The notes: a model not told the origin generated them from the sequence alone. Counted from the stretch's first letter, positions 43,843 to 53,252 are shown. The stretch is DNA of 64,000 nt from a bacterium 1XD42-54 (GCA_003612585.1 RAZH01000003.1:288968-352967); one strand, 5' to 3'. Numbers and translations are program-made.

Positions 43843-44583
43843 TTATTTGAGGAAACAATATTCTCTGTCTGAAGAGCGTTTTGCACAAAACTGATAACCC
43901 AGCCGGTCAAACTGTTTCATCTCTTCCGGATTCTTGATTTCATACTCTGCCATAAAACGAACCATCTCGCCTCTCGCCATTTTTGCATAAACGCCTTTCT
44001 GTACGATTTTTTCTCCTTCCAGCTCCCCGAACACACAGGTAATATAAGTATCTGTTTTCGTCAGATATTTCTCAATACATCTGGAATACTCTTTGGACGC
44101 CAGATTGACAATCACATGACTGTCATCCACTACTTCCCGGTAAAGCTTATCTCCCCAGTATTCGTAAAGATCCTTCGAACCGCCTGTCTTTGCCTTTGCC
44201 TGCATCTCCAGCCGGTACGGCACAACCCCGTCCATGGGCCGCAGCACTCCGTAAAAGCCGGACAGAATGCGAAGGTGATCCTGTACGTAAGCAAACTGCT
44301 TCTCTTCAAACACCGACGGCGCCATATACTGATAGGCAATTCCATCATAAGACAAAAGCGCAGGCGTCAGCGCACGCGCAGGCTCCATATCCTGAAAACG
44401 TGCAAAATTCTGGCCTGCAATCTGATCATTGCAGGCCAGAAGCTTTTTCATTTCTGCATAGGAAAGGCCCCGCAGCCATGCCAGAATCTGTTTCGTATCT
44501 TCGAGAAATACCGGCAGTCCAAGAGGTGCAAGATCGTCTGTATGCTCCCTCATCTTTTTCGCCGGTGAGAGAATGATTTTCAT
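43843..44583 (-). CDS. yaaA: Peroxide stress protein YaaA family (UPF0246)
   Basis: The protein has 246 residues with the family start MKIILSPAKKM and internal motifs YDGIAYQYM, LRILSGFYGVLRPMDGVVPYRLEM and NLASKEYSRCI. In Escherichia coli YaaA lowers free iron and protects DNA during peroxide stress. ATG 44583 with AGGAGGTGG upstream is preferred to 44610. It lies 50 bp after the ABC ATPase of the nitrogenase-like operon and may be its last gene, which would fit an iron theme. Confidence 0.9.
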   Translation of the reverse strand: MKIILSPAKKMREHTDDLAPLGLPVFLEDTKQILAWLRGLSYAEMKKLLACNDQIAGQNFARFQDMEPARALTPALLSYDGIAYQYMAPSVFEEKQFAYVQDHLRILSGFYGVLRPMDGVVPYRLEMQAKAKTGGSKDLYEYWGDKLYREVVDDSHVIVNLASKEYSRCIEKYLTKTDTYITCVFGELEGEKIVQKGVYAKMARGEMVRFMAEYEIKNPEEMKQFDRLGYQFCAKRSSDREYCFLK

Positions 44584-44633
44584 CTCTGTTCCACCTCCTG
44601 ACTCAGTCAATTGGGTACATTATAGCACTTTTT

Positions 44634-45419
44634 TCACACCAGTGACAATGGAACAACAGATAAAAATTCCCCCTCTTCATTTTTCAGATTACTGATACAG
44701 ACATCGACCTCAAAGGCCTGTCTCATATTTTCCCGGTTTATGATTTCTTCCGTCCTTCCAAATATACTGGTACCGTTTTTATCCAGCAGCAACGCCCGAT
44801 CCGCAATCTTCAGCGCATGATCCGGATAATGTGTATTAAAAATACAACACAACTTTTCTTCCGATGCCAGACGTTTCATCGTTTCCAGAATAATCAGCTG
44901 ATTTTTAAAGTCCAGATTGGACTCCGGTTCATCCAAAATCAGAATATCCGGTTGTGCGGCAAGCGCACGTGCAATTAAAACCATCTGAAGCTCTCCGCCA
45001 CTCATCCTGGAACACAGTTTCTTTTGAAGATGGCCGATATTTACCAGCTCCATTGCCTGATGCGCTTTCGCATAATCTGCCTTTGTTGGCTGCGCAATCA
45101 CGCTCAGGTGAACCGAACGCCCCAGAACCACCATCTCCTCTGCTGTATAGGCCATCGGACACCCCTTCGCCTGCGGTACATACGCCATGCGCTTCCAGAG
45201 CGCTTTTCTGGACAGCCTTTGCATATCGGTTCCATCCAATAGCGATTTTCCCTTTGCCCAGGGAAGCAAACCCATCATGCATTTGAGCAGTGTTGTTTTT
45301 CCAGCTCCATTAGGCCCAAGAACTGCCAGAATTTCTCCCCTGTCCGCCTGAATGTTAATATTGTTTAATATCATTCTCTGGTCATACCCGAAACAGCCGT
45401 CTTTTACTGCAAAAATCAT
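44634..45419 (-). CDS. FecE/BtuD-type ABC ATPase
   Basis: The protein has 261 residues: Walker A GPNGAGKTT, signature MSGGELQM, Walker B ILILDEPESNLDF and H-loop THYPDHAL. It is the ATPase of an iron-siderophore, heme or corrinoid importer. Its ATG overlaps the permease stop (ATGA). It belongs to the six-gene nitrogenase-like operon. Confidence 0.9.
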   Translation of the reverse strand: MIFAVKDGCFGYDQRMILNNINIQADRGEILAVLGPNGAGKTTLLKCMMGLLPWAKGKSLLDGTDMQRLSRKALWKRMAYVPQAKGCPMAYTAEEMVVLGRSVHLSVIAQPTKADYAKAHQAMELVNIGHLQKKLCSRMSGGELQMVLIARALAAQPDILILDEPESNLDFKNQLIILETMKRLASEEKLCCIFNTHYPDHALKIADRALLLDKNGTSIFGRTEEIINRENMRQAFEVDVCISNLKNEEGEFLSVVPLSLV

Positions 45420-46435
45420 GCTTCTATCCCTCCCGTTCTGCGCAACAGAAGAATAAAGATCGGAGCGCCAATAAAGGCGGTAAGAATGGAAATCGGCAAT
45501 TCCACCGAGGTCGCTGCCCTGGCCAGGGTATCAATCAGCAAAAGAAATACTGCGCCCAGGCTGATCGAAGCAGGCACTACATCTCTGTTGTTATTTCCAA
45601 ACAGCATCCTGCTGATATGTGGAATCAAAAGTCCAACCCATCCTACCTGCCCGCACAGGGAAACACACGCCGCCGTGATCATGGTAGCCGCCAATGAGAT
45701 TACCATTCGCATTGCGTATAAATTTACTCCCATCGCCTTCGCTTCATCCTCCTGCAAAGACAAAATGTTCAGCTTCCACCGCATCAGATAAATAATCAGA
45801 ATCCCTCCAAGAATAAAAGGAGCGGCAATCGCCAGGTTTCCGTAACTGACATTTGCAAGGCTTCCCATCAGCCAGAATGTAATCGACGGCAGTGTGGAGT
45901 CCGGATCTGCCACGTATTTGATCACAGACAGGCCCGCCTCGAACAAAGATGCCACTACCATTCCCGCAAGCACCATCATAATCACGCTTAGTCTTCCCTT
46001 TCGATTGCTGATAAAATACGTCAGAGCCACTGCCAAAAATCCCATCGCCAGTCCCGACATCTGCACCGTAAACAGATCAGCTCCCAAAAGTAAAGCCAGC
46101 GCCGCTCCAAAGCTGGCTCCTGCTGATACGCCAAGCGTATCCGGCGTAGCCAGCGCATTCGAAAAAATACTTTGGAATGCATTTCCGGAAACGGACAGGC
46201 CCGCCCCACACAGAGCTGCAAGAAGAATTCTCGGCAGACGCACCCGTATGAGTACACTGTAAATCTGTCCGTCTACCGACTGTGCGCCATAAACGACGAT
46301 CCGATACAAGGACCGTACAATCTCAGTCGGTTTAATCGATACTCTCCCGATCCCCATACAAACAATTGCTGCTGCCACAGGCAGCAGCAAAAGCAAAAGG
46401 GAACGTATTGTTTTCTTCTCCCGTAACTCTTTCAT
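45416..46435 (-). CDS. FecCD/BtuC-type ABC permease
   Basis: The protein has 339 residues with about ten membrane segments. Family motifs include RLPRILLAALCGAGLSVSG, FSNALATPDTLGVSAGASFGA, and GWVGLLIPHISRMLFGNNN. Single permease gene, so it works as a homodimer. It is seven bases after the binding-protein gene and coupled to the ATPase gene. Confidence 0.92.
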   Translation of the reverse strand: MKELREKKTIRSLLLLLLPVAAAIVCMGIGRVSIKPTEIVRSLYRIVVYGAQSVDGQIYSVLIRVRLPRILLAALCGAGLSVSGNAFQSIFSNALATPDTLGVSAGASFGAALALLLGADLFTVQMSGLAMGFLAVALTYFISNRKGRLSVIMMVLAGMVVASLFEAGLSVIKYVADPDSTLPSITFWLMGSLANVSYGNLAIAAPFILGGILIIYLMRWKLNILSLQEDEAKAMGVNLYAMRMVISLAATMITAACVSLCGQVGWVGLLIPHISRMLFGNNNRDVVPASISLGAVFLLLIDTLARAATSVELPISILTAFIGAPIFILLLRRTGGIEA

Positions 46436-46442
46436 TTTATCC

Positions 46443-47555
46443 TCACCAGTTCGCAGCAGATTCCTCTGACGGAAAATAAATATTCAGCAGCTCTTCATCC
46501 GTCACTTCAATTCCATAATACTTCTCATAATAATCTCTGATTTCCTGATCCAGATCAATCTCACTGTATACTTCCGGATACATCGTTGACGCCATCCACA
46601 TCAGGCTAAGCGGTGCATCCGATGACGGCGGATACCAGTAATAAGTTCCCAGCGGAAATTTGTATACGCGCTTGTCCTGTACCGCTTTCACACTGCTCCA
46701 GTCCTGCCCTTCTCCCGCAGTATTATTATAAAAATCCTCCGGAGTATATGCGGAAAAACTGCTCAGATAAATGACGTCCGGATTCATCACATAGATACTT
46801 TCCATATCCAGCTCTGCTGTAAAGCCTGCGATATCATCCGTCATATAATTTCCGCCAACCGTCTCGCACCAGTATTTGGAAAAACTCTGTCCGGCCGCTG
46901 TAATCGTGTTGTCATTATAATTAGCCAGAACAAGTACATTCACCCGATCTTCCTCCGGTATTGTACTGGCCTTTTCTCTTACGCTGTTTTCCACCTGTTC
47001 CCCGTACGCGATCATTTCTGACGCCGTATTATCAATCTCGAGTACCTCGGCAAGAAGTTCCACCCATGCATTTAAAGTCTTGATCACATTGTAATCCTCA
47101 TCCGCAAAGAGATTCGGACTTACCTGTACGCACGGAATGCCCGCTGCTTCACACGCTTCGTATTGATCCGGAATTGCCGCATGCGTGAACACAAGATCCG
47201 GTCCCAGCTTCAGAAGTTCCTCCGTATTAATCACATCCTCTTCAATAAAACTGGTCGGAAGCTCTCCAAGTTCCGGAAACGCCCTGTTCATAATCGAATG
47301 CACCGCCGCATTCTGCGTATAGGAATCAATCCCAACGAGCTTATCCGTAGAACCCGTCAACATACAATACACCGATGCAAGCGGCGTCAGTCCGACAATC
47401 GCAATGCGGTCAATCTCATCCGGCAGTTCTACTTCATTGCCAGCGTGATCCACAACTGTCCTGGTCTCCTTTTTCTCCTCCGCGGCGTATACCGAACATG
47501 TGGCTGACGCCAGGCATGCAAGTGCTGTAAATACTGTCAAAACCCTTTTTTTCAT
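46443..47555 (-). CDS. Siderophore/heme/corrinoid-type ABC substrate-binding protein
   Basis: The protein has 370 residues: a signal peptide (1-24), then the class III (PeriplaBP_2/FepB-BtuF) fold with TRTVVDHAGNEVELPDEIDRIAIVG at the start, TEELLKLGPDLVFTH, and VNVLVLANYNDNTITAAGQSF. No sharp lipobox is seen. It captures a metal chelate or tetrapyrrole-like ligand. Its start overlaps the stop of the component-1-like gene upstream (ATGA), tying uptake and the reductase in one transcript. Confidence 0.9.
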   Translation of the reverse strand: MKKRVLTVFTALACLASATCSVYAAEEKKETRTVVDHAGNEVELPDEIDRIAIVGLTPLASVYCMLTGSTDKLVGIDSYTQNAAVHSIMNRAFPELGELPTSFIEEDVINTEELLKLGPDLVFTHAAIPDQYEACEAAGIPCVQVSPNLFADEDYNVIKTLNAWVELLAEVLEIDNTASEMIAYGEQVENSVREKASTIPEEDRVNVLVLANYNDNTITAAGQSFSKYWCETVGGNYMTDDIAGFTAELDMESIYVMNPDVIYLSSFSAYTPEDFYNNTAGEGQDWSSVKAVQDKRVYKFPLGTYYWYPPSSDAPLSLMWMASTMYPEVYSEIDLDQEIRDYYEKYYGIEVTDEELLNIYFPSEESAANW

Positions 47556-48733
47556 CCTTTTCTCCTCATCTTTCTTTCAATTTCCTGTGCAAACAGTTCT
47601 GCCCGTTCCCCGATCAGATTCCACTGCCCGTCCCTGTACACTTTACTGGACACAGCCTGTATCGGAAAATCCAGGAACGTATCTTCCTGCATCCCCGGTA
47701 TGAGTCTGTGGAAAAGCGGATCTCCGATCACCAAAGCACCGTTTTTCTCTCGCATTGCTTCCGCAATTTCCTTTTCCCCATCAGCATGAACATCCCCGGG
47801 CAGCATCCATTCCGGATGCGGTGTAAAAATACTGCAAACCTGAATTCCTGAAATCCCATGATCGGCAATCAGACAGTTTCGTATCGAATTTGCCATCACC
47901 CTCTCTCCTAAAATCAATATCCTGCCTCCGGCTGCCTGAGGCTGTAGAATTACATTTCTACAGACATGGTCGAAAGCTGACCGTTTCACAGTCTCAAAAA
48001 CCAGATCGGATGCTGTTTTTCCGATCGGTATTCCAGTCACGTACGGAATCTCAAACTTTTCATACAAATACTGTGCCGTCTGCAAACCGCTGCCGGAAAC
48101 GACAAGATTCACCGAGACGGAGCATATCTCCCGAATCTGTTCTGGCGAAGCGTCCATACATAACGATGCCGTCACAGAAAATCCTCTCTTTTCACACTCT
48201 CTTTTCAAATCATAGAGCATTTCCCTGTGAGAAAAATCAATCGCGTTTACGCCAAGAATTCCTATCGTATTTTCCTTTTGCGTCTGAATTTTTCCGAATT
48301 TCTTTGTGTACGCGAGCATAGCAGCCGACGCGCCCGCATCATAGTACGCAAACCCTGTCGTAGAAATGCCAAAAGACGGAATCCCCGTTTCATACTCTAC
48401 TTCTGCCGCAATCCCTTTAAAATCAGTGCCTGTCATCATCGGAATCGGTGTTCCTGTAATGCAGATAAAAGCCGGTTTACTCCGTTTCGCAGCTTCTTTT
48501 ATCTGACTGATCAGCCTTTCCTCATTGCCGAGAATCGCGTCAATTTCCCTGAGTCCGGACCCGACGGTTTCCACATCCGCACCAAACCAGCGCGGTTCGT
48601 CATAGCCCGTATAGTTGCCGGTACACCCCTCCGGACCATGGATCACTGTCATTCCGCCCAGTCCATACAAAACCGAGCATACGCCGGAATAATCCGGAGC
48701 AAACGGCGGAAGAATTTTATTCAATCGATTCAT
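47552..48733 (-). CDS. Nitrogenase component-1-like protein, second subunit
   Basis: The protein has 393 residues of the Oxidored_nitro (PF00148) superfamily, shorter than NifK. Three cysteines are placed as for a P-cluster-like FeS site: Cys19 (SGVCSVLYG), Cys37 (HGPEGCTGNY) and Cys91 (FICITGTPIP). Later Rossmann-like repeats follow (GILGVNAIDFSHREML, GGRILILGERVMANS). It probably pairs with the 48730-49980 protein as a heterotetramer receiving electrons from the NifH-like protein. The substrate is unknown. Coupled by ATGA to the genes on both sides. Confidence 0.88.
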   Translation of the reverse strand: MNRLNKILPPFAPDYSGVCSVLYGLGGMTVIHGPEGCTGNYTGYDEPRWFGADVETVGSGLREIDAILGNEERLISQIKEAAKRSKPAFICITGTPIPMMTGTDFKGIAAEVEYETGIPSFGISTTGFAYYDAGASAAMLAYTKKFGKIQTQKENTIGILGVNAIDFSHREMLYDLKRECEKRGFSVTASLCMDASPEQIREICSVSVNLVVSGSGLQTAQYLYEKFEIPYVTGIPIGKTASDLVFETVKRSAFDHVCRNVILQPQAAGGRILILGERVMANSIRNCLIADHGISGIQVCSIFTPHPEWMLPGDVHADGEKEIAEAMREKNGALVIGDPLFHRLIPGMQEDTFLDFPIQAVSSKVYRDGQWNLIGERAELFAQEIERKMRRKG

Positions 48734-49980
48734 ATAATCAACACACTTTCATCAATTAATTTTTCCAGGCTTCTCTTTTTCTCTGAAGCTGCCCTGAGTC
48801 GTTCCGCCAACAGACGGATTCCTTCAAAGCCCCACAGCTCTCCGTCTGCTGCCAGCGTTACCACGTATGGCGACTGTTCCAGATACGCAGCCTCAAATCC
48901 GATACAGATGACATCGGTTTGTTCCTTTTCGTCCCAACTGCGCCCTTTCACATAAAGATTTGGTACTACAACGTCGACCCCTCTGGACTTCAGCCATTCA
49001 AACGCCTCTTCCTCATAGGATGCACATGCGTCTGTGTAAATCCTCGATATCGCAAAACCTGCTTCCATCAAAAGCTTTGCCATCGAAAACGGTCGATACG
49101 TTGCTTCATAATCAATCGCGACCTTCCTTCCCTTAAGCGCCGTGGCCACCTCAGAAAGCACCTGATACGCTTCTTCTGCTTCCCTGGAAAAATCGGCCAT
49201 TTCAAGCCCCAGTCCTTCACACACACGCCGATATTCCTGCAAAATTTCGGCTTTGCTGTAACACGGTATACAGTCTGCAAATTCCATGCCCAGCCTTTCC
49301 TTCAATTCTCCTGCGGCAGGCAACGCAACAGGGGCTGCAACCAGATTCATCCGACTTTGAGCCATTGTCTGAAACCCCTCAAATGTGTCAAACTGCGAAA
49401 TATGTTTCACTGCGATCCCATTTTGTTTCAAATAGCGAATCATCTCATTTTCATCAGAAATCGCAACATTATTTCCGATAAAGTTGACGCTGTTTTCTTT
49501 TTGCAAGTTCTTCCGCAACAGACCATACATCGTACTTTGAACAGCCGTTCCCGGCGGCTGCAAAGAATCGGCCATGATTGGATTCATACGCGCAACAATG
49601 AACCGCGTTTCCCTGTATTTTTCATTTAACGGCCCAAGAAAGGCTTCAGGATCCGTCCCGAGCAGGCTGTCAATACATGTCATAAAAATCATCAGAACCT
49701 TCGGCTTCGGCTCAAGACTATCCAGCAGTTCATCTGCTCCTTCATAAATCTGTTCCTCATAGGAGCCAAGGACAACATCTGCTTCTTCCAAATGCAGGCA
49801 GGATACCCGTTCTGCCACACCCAGCTCAATCGAGGACAGAACAATATGACGCATACACGCCGGTGCTCCAATAAAAAGCTGGTAACATTCCGGTACAAGC
49901 AGAGCCGTTCGCACAATACTCCATCCGCCCCGTGCCGGAGAAGCATAATTCAGACAACTGCAAAAAACCGTATCACTCAT
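48730..49980 (-). CDS. Nitrogenase component-1-like protein, first subunit
   Basis: The protein has 416 residues of the Oxidored_nitro superfamily. P-cluster-like cysteines are Cys7/Cys9 ([14 protein letters not shown]), Cys42 (GAPACMRH) and Cys102 ([10 protein letters not shown]). The Cys and His that hold the FeMo cofactor in NifD are not found in the matching segments; the region before LKERLGMEF has no Cys. It is also far from NifD length. It therefore is not a dinitrogenase. It overlaps the NifH-like gene by eight bases and the next component-1 gene by four. Confidence 0.88.
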   Translation of the reverse strand: MSDTVFCSCLNYASPARGGWSIVRTALLVPECYQLFIGAPACMRHIVLSSIELGVAERVSCLHLEEADVVLGSYEEQIYEGADELLDSLEPKPKVLMIFMTCIDSLLGTDPEAFLGPLNEKYRETRFIVARMNPIMADSLQPPGTAVQSTMYGLLRKNLQKENSVNFIGNNVAISDENEMIRYLKQNGIAVKHISQFDTFEGFQTMAQSRMNLVAAPVALPAAGELKERLGMEFADCIPCYSKAEILQEYRRVCEGLGLEMADFSREAEEAYQVLSEVATALKGRKVAIDYEATYRPFSMAKLLMEAGFAISRIYTDACASYEEEAFEWLKSRGVDVVVPNLYVKGRSWDEKEQTDVICIGFEAAYLEQSPYVVTLAADGELWGFEGIRLLAERLRAASEKKRSLEKLIDESVLII

Positions 49981-50746
49981 CTTTCTGCTCCTTTTCCCTG
50001 CAAATCTTTAAAACGAGATCCGCAAGACTGTCATATTCCCGGCTGATCTGACTGTCCGGATATGCTTCCACAACTGTTTTCTGCATATCTTCCGCACTTT
50101 GAATCAAAGCGTCTCGCGGAATAATCTTCTGTACTTTTGTCCCGATTTCTTCGGCAAACTGCTCCACTATTTCCTGCTCACGTTCAATATTTCTGGAATT
50201 CAGGATGAGCCCCTCCAAAGATGCATACCCCCGCCTCTTAAAATTAGAAATTGCTTCTGCTATATTTCCGGCAGCATACAAGGCCATACGTTCTCCCGAG
50301 GTCACGACAAAAACATGTCTCGCATAACCGTCACGAATGGGCATCGCAAAACCGCCGCACACCACATCCCCAAGGACATCATAGATCACAATATCCGGCT
50401 GGTAGACGGAAAATGCATGTAACTCCTCCAGCTTCTCAAACGCTGTAATAATCCCCCGACCGGCACAGCCTATTCCCGGCGTCGGCCCTCCCGCCTCCAC
50501 ACATAAGATCCCATGATAGCCTTCTTTTACAATGTCCTCCAGTTTCACCGCGCTTCCCTTTTCCCGAATCGCATCCAAAACGGTGGGCATTTCCTTCAAA
50601 CCGCAGATGTTTCTCGTAGAATCCGCTTTCGGATCACAGCCAATCTGCATCACGCGATAGCCTTTTTGAGCAAGCGCTGCTGATAGATTCGCAGAAGTTG
50701 TTGACTTCCCGATTCCGCCTTTTCCATAAACTGCAATTCTTAACAT
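49973..50746 (-). CDS. NifH/BchL-like iron protein (ATP-dependent reductase)
   Basis: The protein has 257 residues. It has P-loop GKGGIGKST (residues 9-17), switch [10 protein letters not shown] (37-45) and both 4Fe-4S ligands of NifH: Cys94 ([12 protein letters not shown]) and Cys130 ([11 protein letters not shown]). Arg97, equal to the ADP-ribosylated Arg of NifH, is present. It lacks the long C-terminal part of nitrogenase NifH. It would form a homodimer that passes electrons at the cost of ATP to the two component-1-like proteins encoded next. First gene of the six-gene operon; a DtxR-like box lies upstream. Confidence 0.92.
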   Translation of the reverse strand: MLRIAVYGKGGIGKSTTSANLSAALAQKGYRVMQIGCDPKADSTRNICGLKEMPTVLDAIREKGSAVKLEDIVKEGYHGILCVEAGGPTPGIGCAGRGIITAFEKLEELHAFSVYQPDIVIYDVLGDVVCGGFAMPIRDGYARHVFVVTSGERMALYAAGNIAEAISNFKRRGYASLEGLILNSRNIEREQEIVEQFAEEIGTKVQKIIPRDALIQSAEDMQKTVVEAYPDSQISREYDSLADLVLKICREKEQKDE

Positions 50747-50770
50747 AATCTTCCCCTTGCTGTTTCATTT

Positions 50771-50790
50771 AGTTAGTTACACCTAACCAT
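50771..50790. promoter_or_regulatory. Second inverted repeat in the nitrogenase-like leader
   Basis: GTTAG and CTAAC, six bases apart (GTTAGTTACACCTAAC), 25-35 bp upstream of the first start codon. The arms match those of the box at 50801-50819 and may be a second, spaced binding site. Confidence 0.4.
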
Positions 50791-50800
50791 AAGTCAAAAA

Positions 50801-50819
50801 ATAAGTTAGCCTAAGCTAA
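50801..50819. promoter_or_regulatory. DtxR/IdeR-like iron box
   Basis: ATAAGTTAGCCTAAGCTAA matches the DtxR consensus TTAGGTTAGCCTAACCTAA at 16 of 19 positions by direct comparison. It lies just after the proposed promoter. It predicts repression by an iron- or manganese-sensing DtxR-family protein when metal is plentiful. Confidence 0.55.
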
Positions 50820-50827
50820 CCTATTTC

Positions 50828-50856
50828 AAAGTAACAAAATTCGATAAACTTGTCAA
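50828..50856 (-). promoter_or_regulatory. Promoter of the nitrogenase-like operon
   Basis: TTGACA (50851-50856), 17 bp and an extended -10 (TG before TACTTT, 50828-50833) on the minus strand. The DtxR-like box starts about 9 bp downstream of it. Confidence 0.5.
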
Positions 50857-50877
50857 GACCTTTTTTGCATAAAGAAT

Positions 50878-50906
50878 CAAAATCCAGGAAATTCTTTTCC
50901 TGATTT
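50878..50906 (-). terminator. Probable terminator of the secreted unknown gene
   Basis: Arms AAAATC-AGGAAA and TTCCT-GATTTT with one bulge, then a T-rich stretch on the minus strand, 18 bp after the stop at 50924. Confidence 0.5.
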
Positions 50907-50923
50907 TCTGATAAAATCTCAGC

Positions 50924-51730
50924 TCACGCCCCAGTCACCGGATTCCACTGGAACTGCTTCATGTTCTGTGTAAACTCATCCACTTTTGCATAATACTCTT
51001 CCCTGGAAATCCCGATGGTTCTGCCATCCTCGCCTGTATGGTAACATGCGCCATCCCGCATTCCGTATTCCTCGATCTGCTGCGGCTGCGTTCCCTGCGC
51101 CGGCAGCGTATAATAGCACACGCTGTTTGTCGCCGCTCCACTGCTGCCATATACGGCAAAGCTGTTATCTTCGTATACGTTCAGATTCGAACGGTAACCC
51201 AGAGTACTGACCTCAAAAACAGGAACCACGTTCTCTCCGTCATTCGTAAACATGTCATAAAGTACGACGCTGTCTCTATTTACGCCTCCCCCGATAAAAA
51301 ACTCCGGAATGTCGTCCTGATTGATATCAAAAATCGTGTAATACACATCAAAATGCATATCATCCTCAACAAAACGTGCATTATTCAGCAGCTCAATATT
51401 TACAAATTCACCCTTCGCACTCCAGTCGCCAGAATCAAAAAGATCTGCGTACATATTGTTTGCCTCTGCTTCCCGGTACTGTGCAACCACCGGCCAGTAT
51501 ACAGAATCCTCTGTAATCTCTGCCGTTCCTCCTGCATTCTGCTGCTCTGTTTTTGTTCCCACCTGCTCCGTTTCCTGCGCCGGCTGCTCTGTTTCCTGTA
51601 CCTGCTCCATGATTCCTACCATCTGCACCTCAGCAGCCTTACTTTCTCCTGTGCCGTAAGCTCCTGCTGCCACCGCAACGCCAGCAGCCATCATCACAGC
51701 TCCAATCCAAAATTCTGCCTTTCTCCTCAT
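50924..51730 (-). CDS. Secreted protein of unknown function
   Basis: The protein has 268 residues. Residues 1-33 are a signal peptide or anchor (hydrophobic AVMMAAGVAVAAGAYG). Residues 37-70 are a low-complexity linker of Gln/Glu/Thr, so the rest is held off the membrane. The globular part contains IFDINQDDIPEFFIGGG, a calcium-loop-like pattern seen in VCBS/EF-hand-like repeats of Firmicute surface proteins, and a C-terminal ISREEYYAKVDEF helix. I do not recognise a family. AGGGGG precedes the start. It is monocistronic. Confidence 0.7.
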   Translation of the reverse strand: MRRKAEFWIGAVMMAAGVAVAAGAYGTGESKAAEVQMVGIMEQVQETEQPAQETEQVGTKTEQQNAGGTAEITEDSVYWPVVAQYREAEANNMYADLFDSGDWSAKGEFVNIELLNNARFVEDDMHFDVYYTIFDINQDDIPEFFIGGGVNRDSVVLYDMFTNDGENVVPVFEVSTLGYRSNLNVYEDNSFAVYGSSGAATNSVCYYTLPAQGTQPQQIEEYGMRDGACYHTGEDGRTIGISREEYYAKVDEFTQNMKQFQWNPVTGA

Positions 51731-51830
51731 CCTTTTCCCCCTCTATTTTTCTCCAATCTGACGCAAGGCCATTTTTACAGTTATTTTATCACAGAATCCA
51801 GGCAAAAACTCAAAGGAATTATTAATTCTT

Positions 51831-53252
51831 TTATTCTATTTTCGTAATTTCCAACCATGTAAACGGTTCCCGGGCAAAATACAGCATTGTCCCGGCTACT
51901 GCTCCATCCCCGTAAAAAAATTCCACACTCGTAACGTCAAGCAACAGTTCAAATTTTTGTTCATTTTCGCGAAATGGATACTCTATCCTGCAAATTTCCC
52001 CAAATTCTTTTCCGGCGCTCTCTGCCAGACACCCCGTCCGGTCCATTGAAATGACCTTGTTTTGTACATCAATTTTGATTTCCAGCCGCTGCGATCTATG
52101 ACACAATGTCAGTTTCCAACCATTCACATGATTACAGCAGAACCTCAGCCTGACTGCTTCTCCACTCAATTCAAGCCTTTTTTCGCCATCCAAAAAAATA
52201 GTTCTCCCGGCAATCATCCTGCATTCCTTCACCGGCAACTGAAATAAACGCCATCCATCAGCTGTTTTTCTCAGCTTCAGTTCCCGCGGAATTGTCATCA
52301 CCCCGCGGAAACCACATTCCGGAAGTTTCTGTGCATAAGCCCAGCAATTCATCCACCCTTGTACGATCCGACGGCCGTCCGTCTGTCCGTAAGTCACCGC
52401 CGCATAATGATCTCTTCCAAAATCAAGACGCATCGGCTTCTTCTGTTCTTCCGGCACAAAAGAATGCCCATCGAAATCCCCAACAAAATACAGGACGGCT
52501 GTATATCGGTAATCCAGCGTATTGGCGCTCAGCAGCATCACCCACCGTTTTTCGCCGTCCTCCGTTTCCATCTCAAAAAGATCCGGACATTCCCATATTT
52601 CATTTTCCCGTCCGCCCGTAATCGTGAAATCAGACAGATACTCCCATCTTTTCAGATTCGCTGACCGAAAAACCTTCACACACTGCCCTGCAACAACCAC
52701 CATAATCCAGCACCTTTCTGGCTGGTACCAGAAAACCTTCGGATCACGAAAATCCTGCAAACCTAAATCCAGCACCGGGTTTCCTTTATATTTTTCAAAT
52801 GTCACTCCTCCATCCAGGCTGTATGCCAGACTCTGTCTCTGCAAGAAACTTCCATTCTTTTCATAATGATGTGTAAACACAGCCACCCACGGAGCTTCCC
52901 CCTCCTCTCCAAATCCCGATGTGCGTTCCGTATCACACACGATACTTCCGGAAAAAATCTCGCCGAGTTCATCCGGATAAAGTGCAATCGGAAGTACCTC
53001 CCACTGCAACAGGTTCTTCGACCTCGCATGCCCCCAGTGCATCGGGCCATGCACCGGACCATTCGGATAGTGCTGATAATACATATGAAAAAAACCTTCT
53101 GCATAAATCAGCCCGTTTGGATCATTGATCCACCCGCCCGGACTTGTAAAATGCCAGTAAGGACGATACCTTTCATAACGCTGCTCCAATTCCCTTTCCC
53201 TTTGCACGATCTGTACTGCGCTTTGCGTTTGGTTCTTTTCCATCTGCCTCAT
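51831..53252 (-). CDS. GH32 beta-fructosidase (sucrose/fructan hydrolase)
   Basis: The protein has 473 residues. It has a five-bladed propeller with nucleophile Asp44 in WINDPNG, transition-state stabiliser in FRDPKVFW and acid/base Glu in WECPDLF, followed by a C-terminal beta-sandwich. No signal peptide, so it acts inside the cell on imported sucrose or fructo-oligosaccharides. It lies after the two sugar-permease genes on the same strand (60 bp). AGGAGA precedes the start. Confidence 0.92.
   Translation of the reverse strand: MRQMEKNQTQSAVQIVQRERELEQRYERYRPYWHFTSPGGWINDPNGLIYAEGFFHMYYQHYPNGPVHGPMHWGHARSKNLLQWEVLPIALYPDELGEIFSGSIVCDTERTSGFGEEGEAPWVAVFTHHYEKNGSFLQRQSLAYSLDGGVTFEKYKGNPVLDLGLQDFRDPKVFWYQPERCWIMVVVAGQCVKVFRSANLKRWEYLSDFTITGGRENEIWECPDLFEMETEDGEKRWVMLLSANTLDYRYTAVLYFVGDFDGHSFVPEEQKKPMRLDFGRDHYAAVTYGQTDGRRIVQGWMNCWAYAQKLPECGFRGVMTIPRELKLRKTADGWRLFQLPVKECRMIAGRTIFLDGEKRLELSGEAVRLRFCCNHVNGWKLTLCHRSQRLEIKIDVQNKVISMDRTGCLAESAGKEFGEICRIEYPFRENEQKFELLLDVTSVEFFYGDGAVAGTMLYFAREPFTWLEITKIE

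Noticed and set aside
47552-50746. Nitrogen-fixation genes nifHDK
   Set aside because: The subunits are too short, the cofactor Cys is not found and no nifB, nifE, nifN or nifV lies near. The genes are nitrogenase-like, not nitrogenase.
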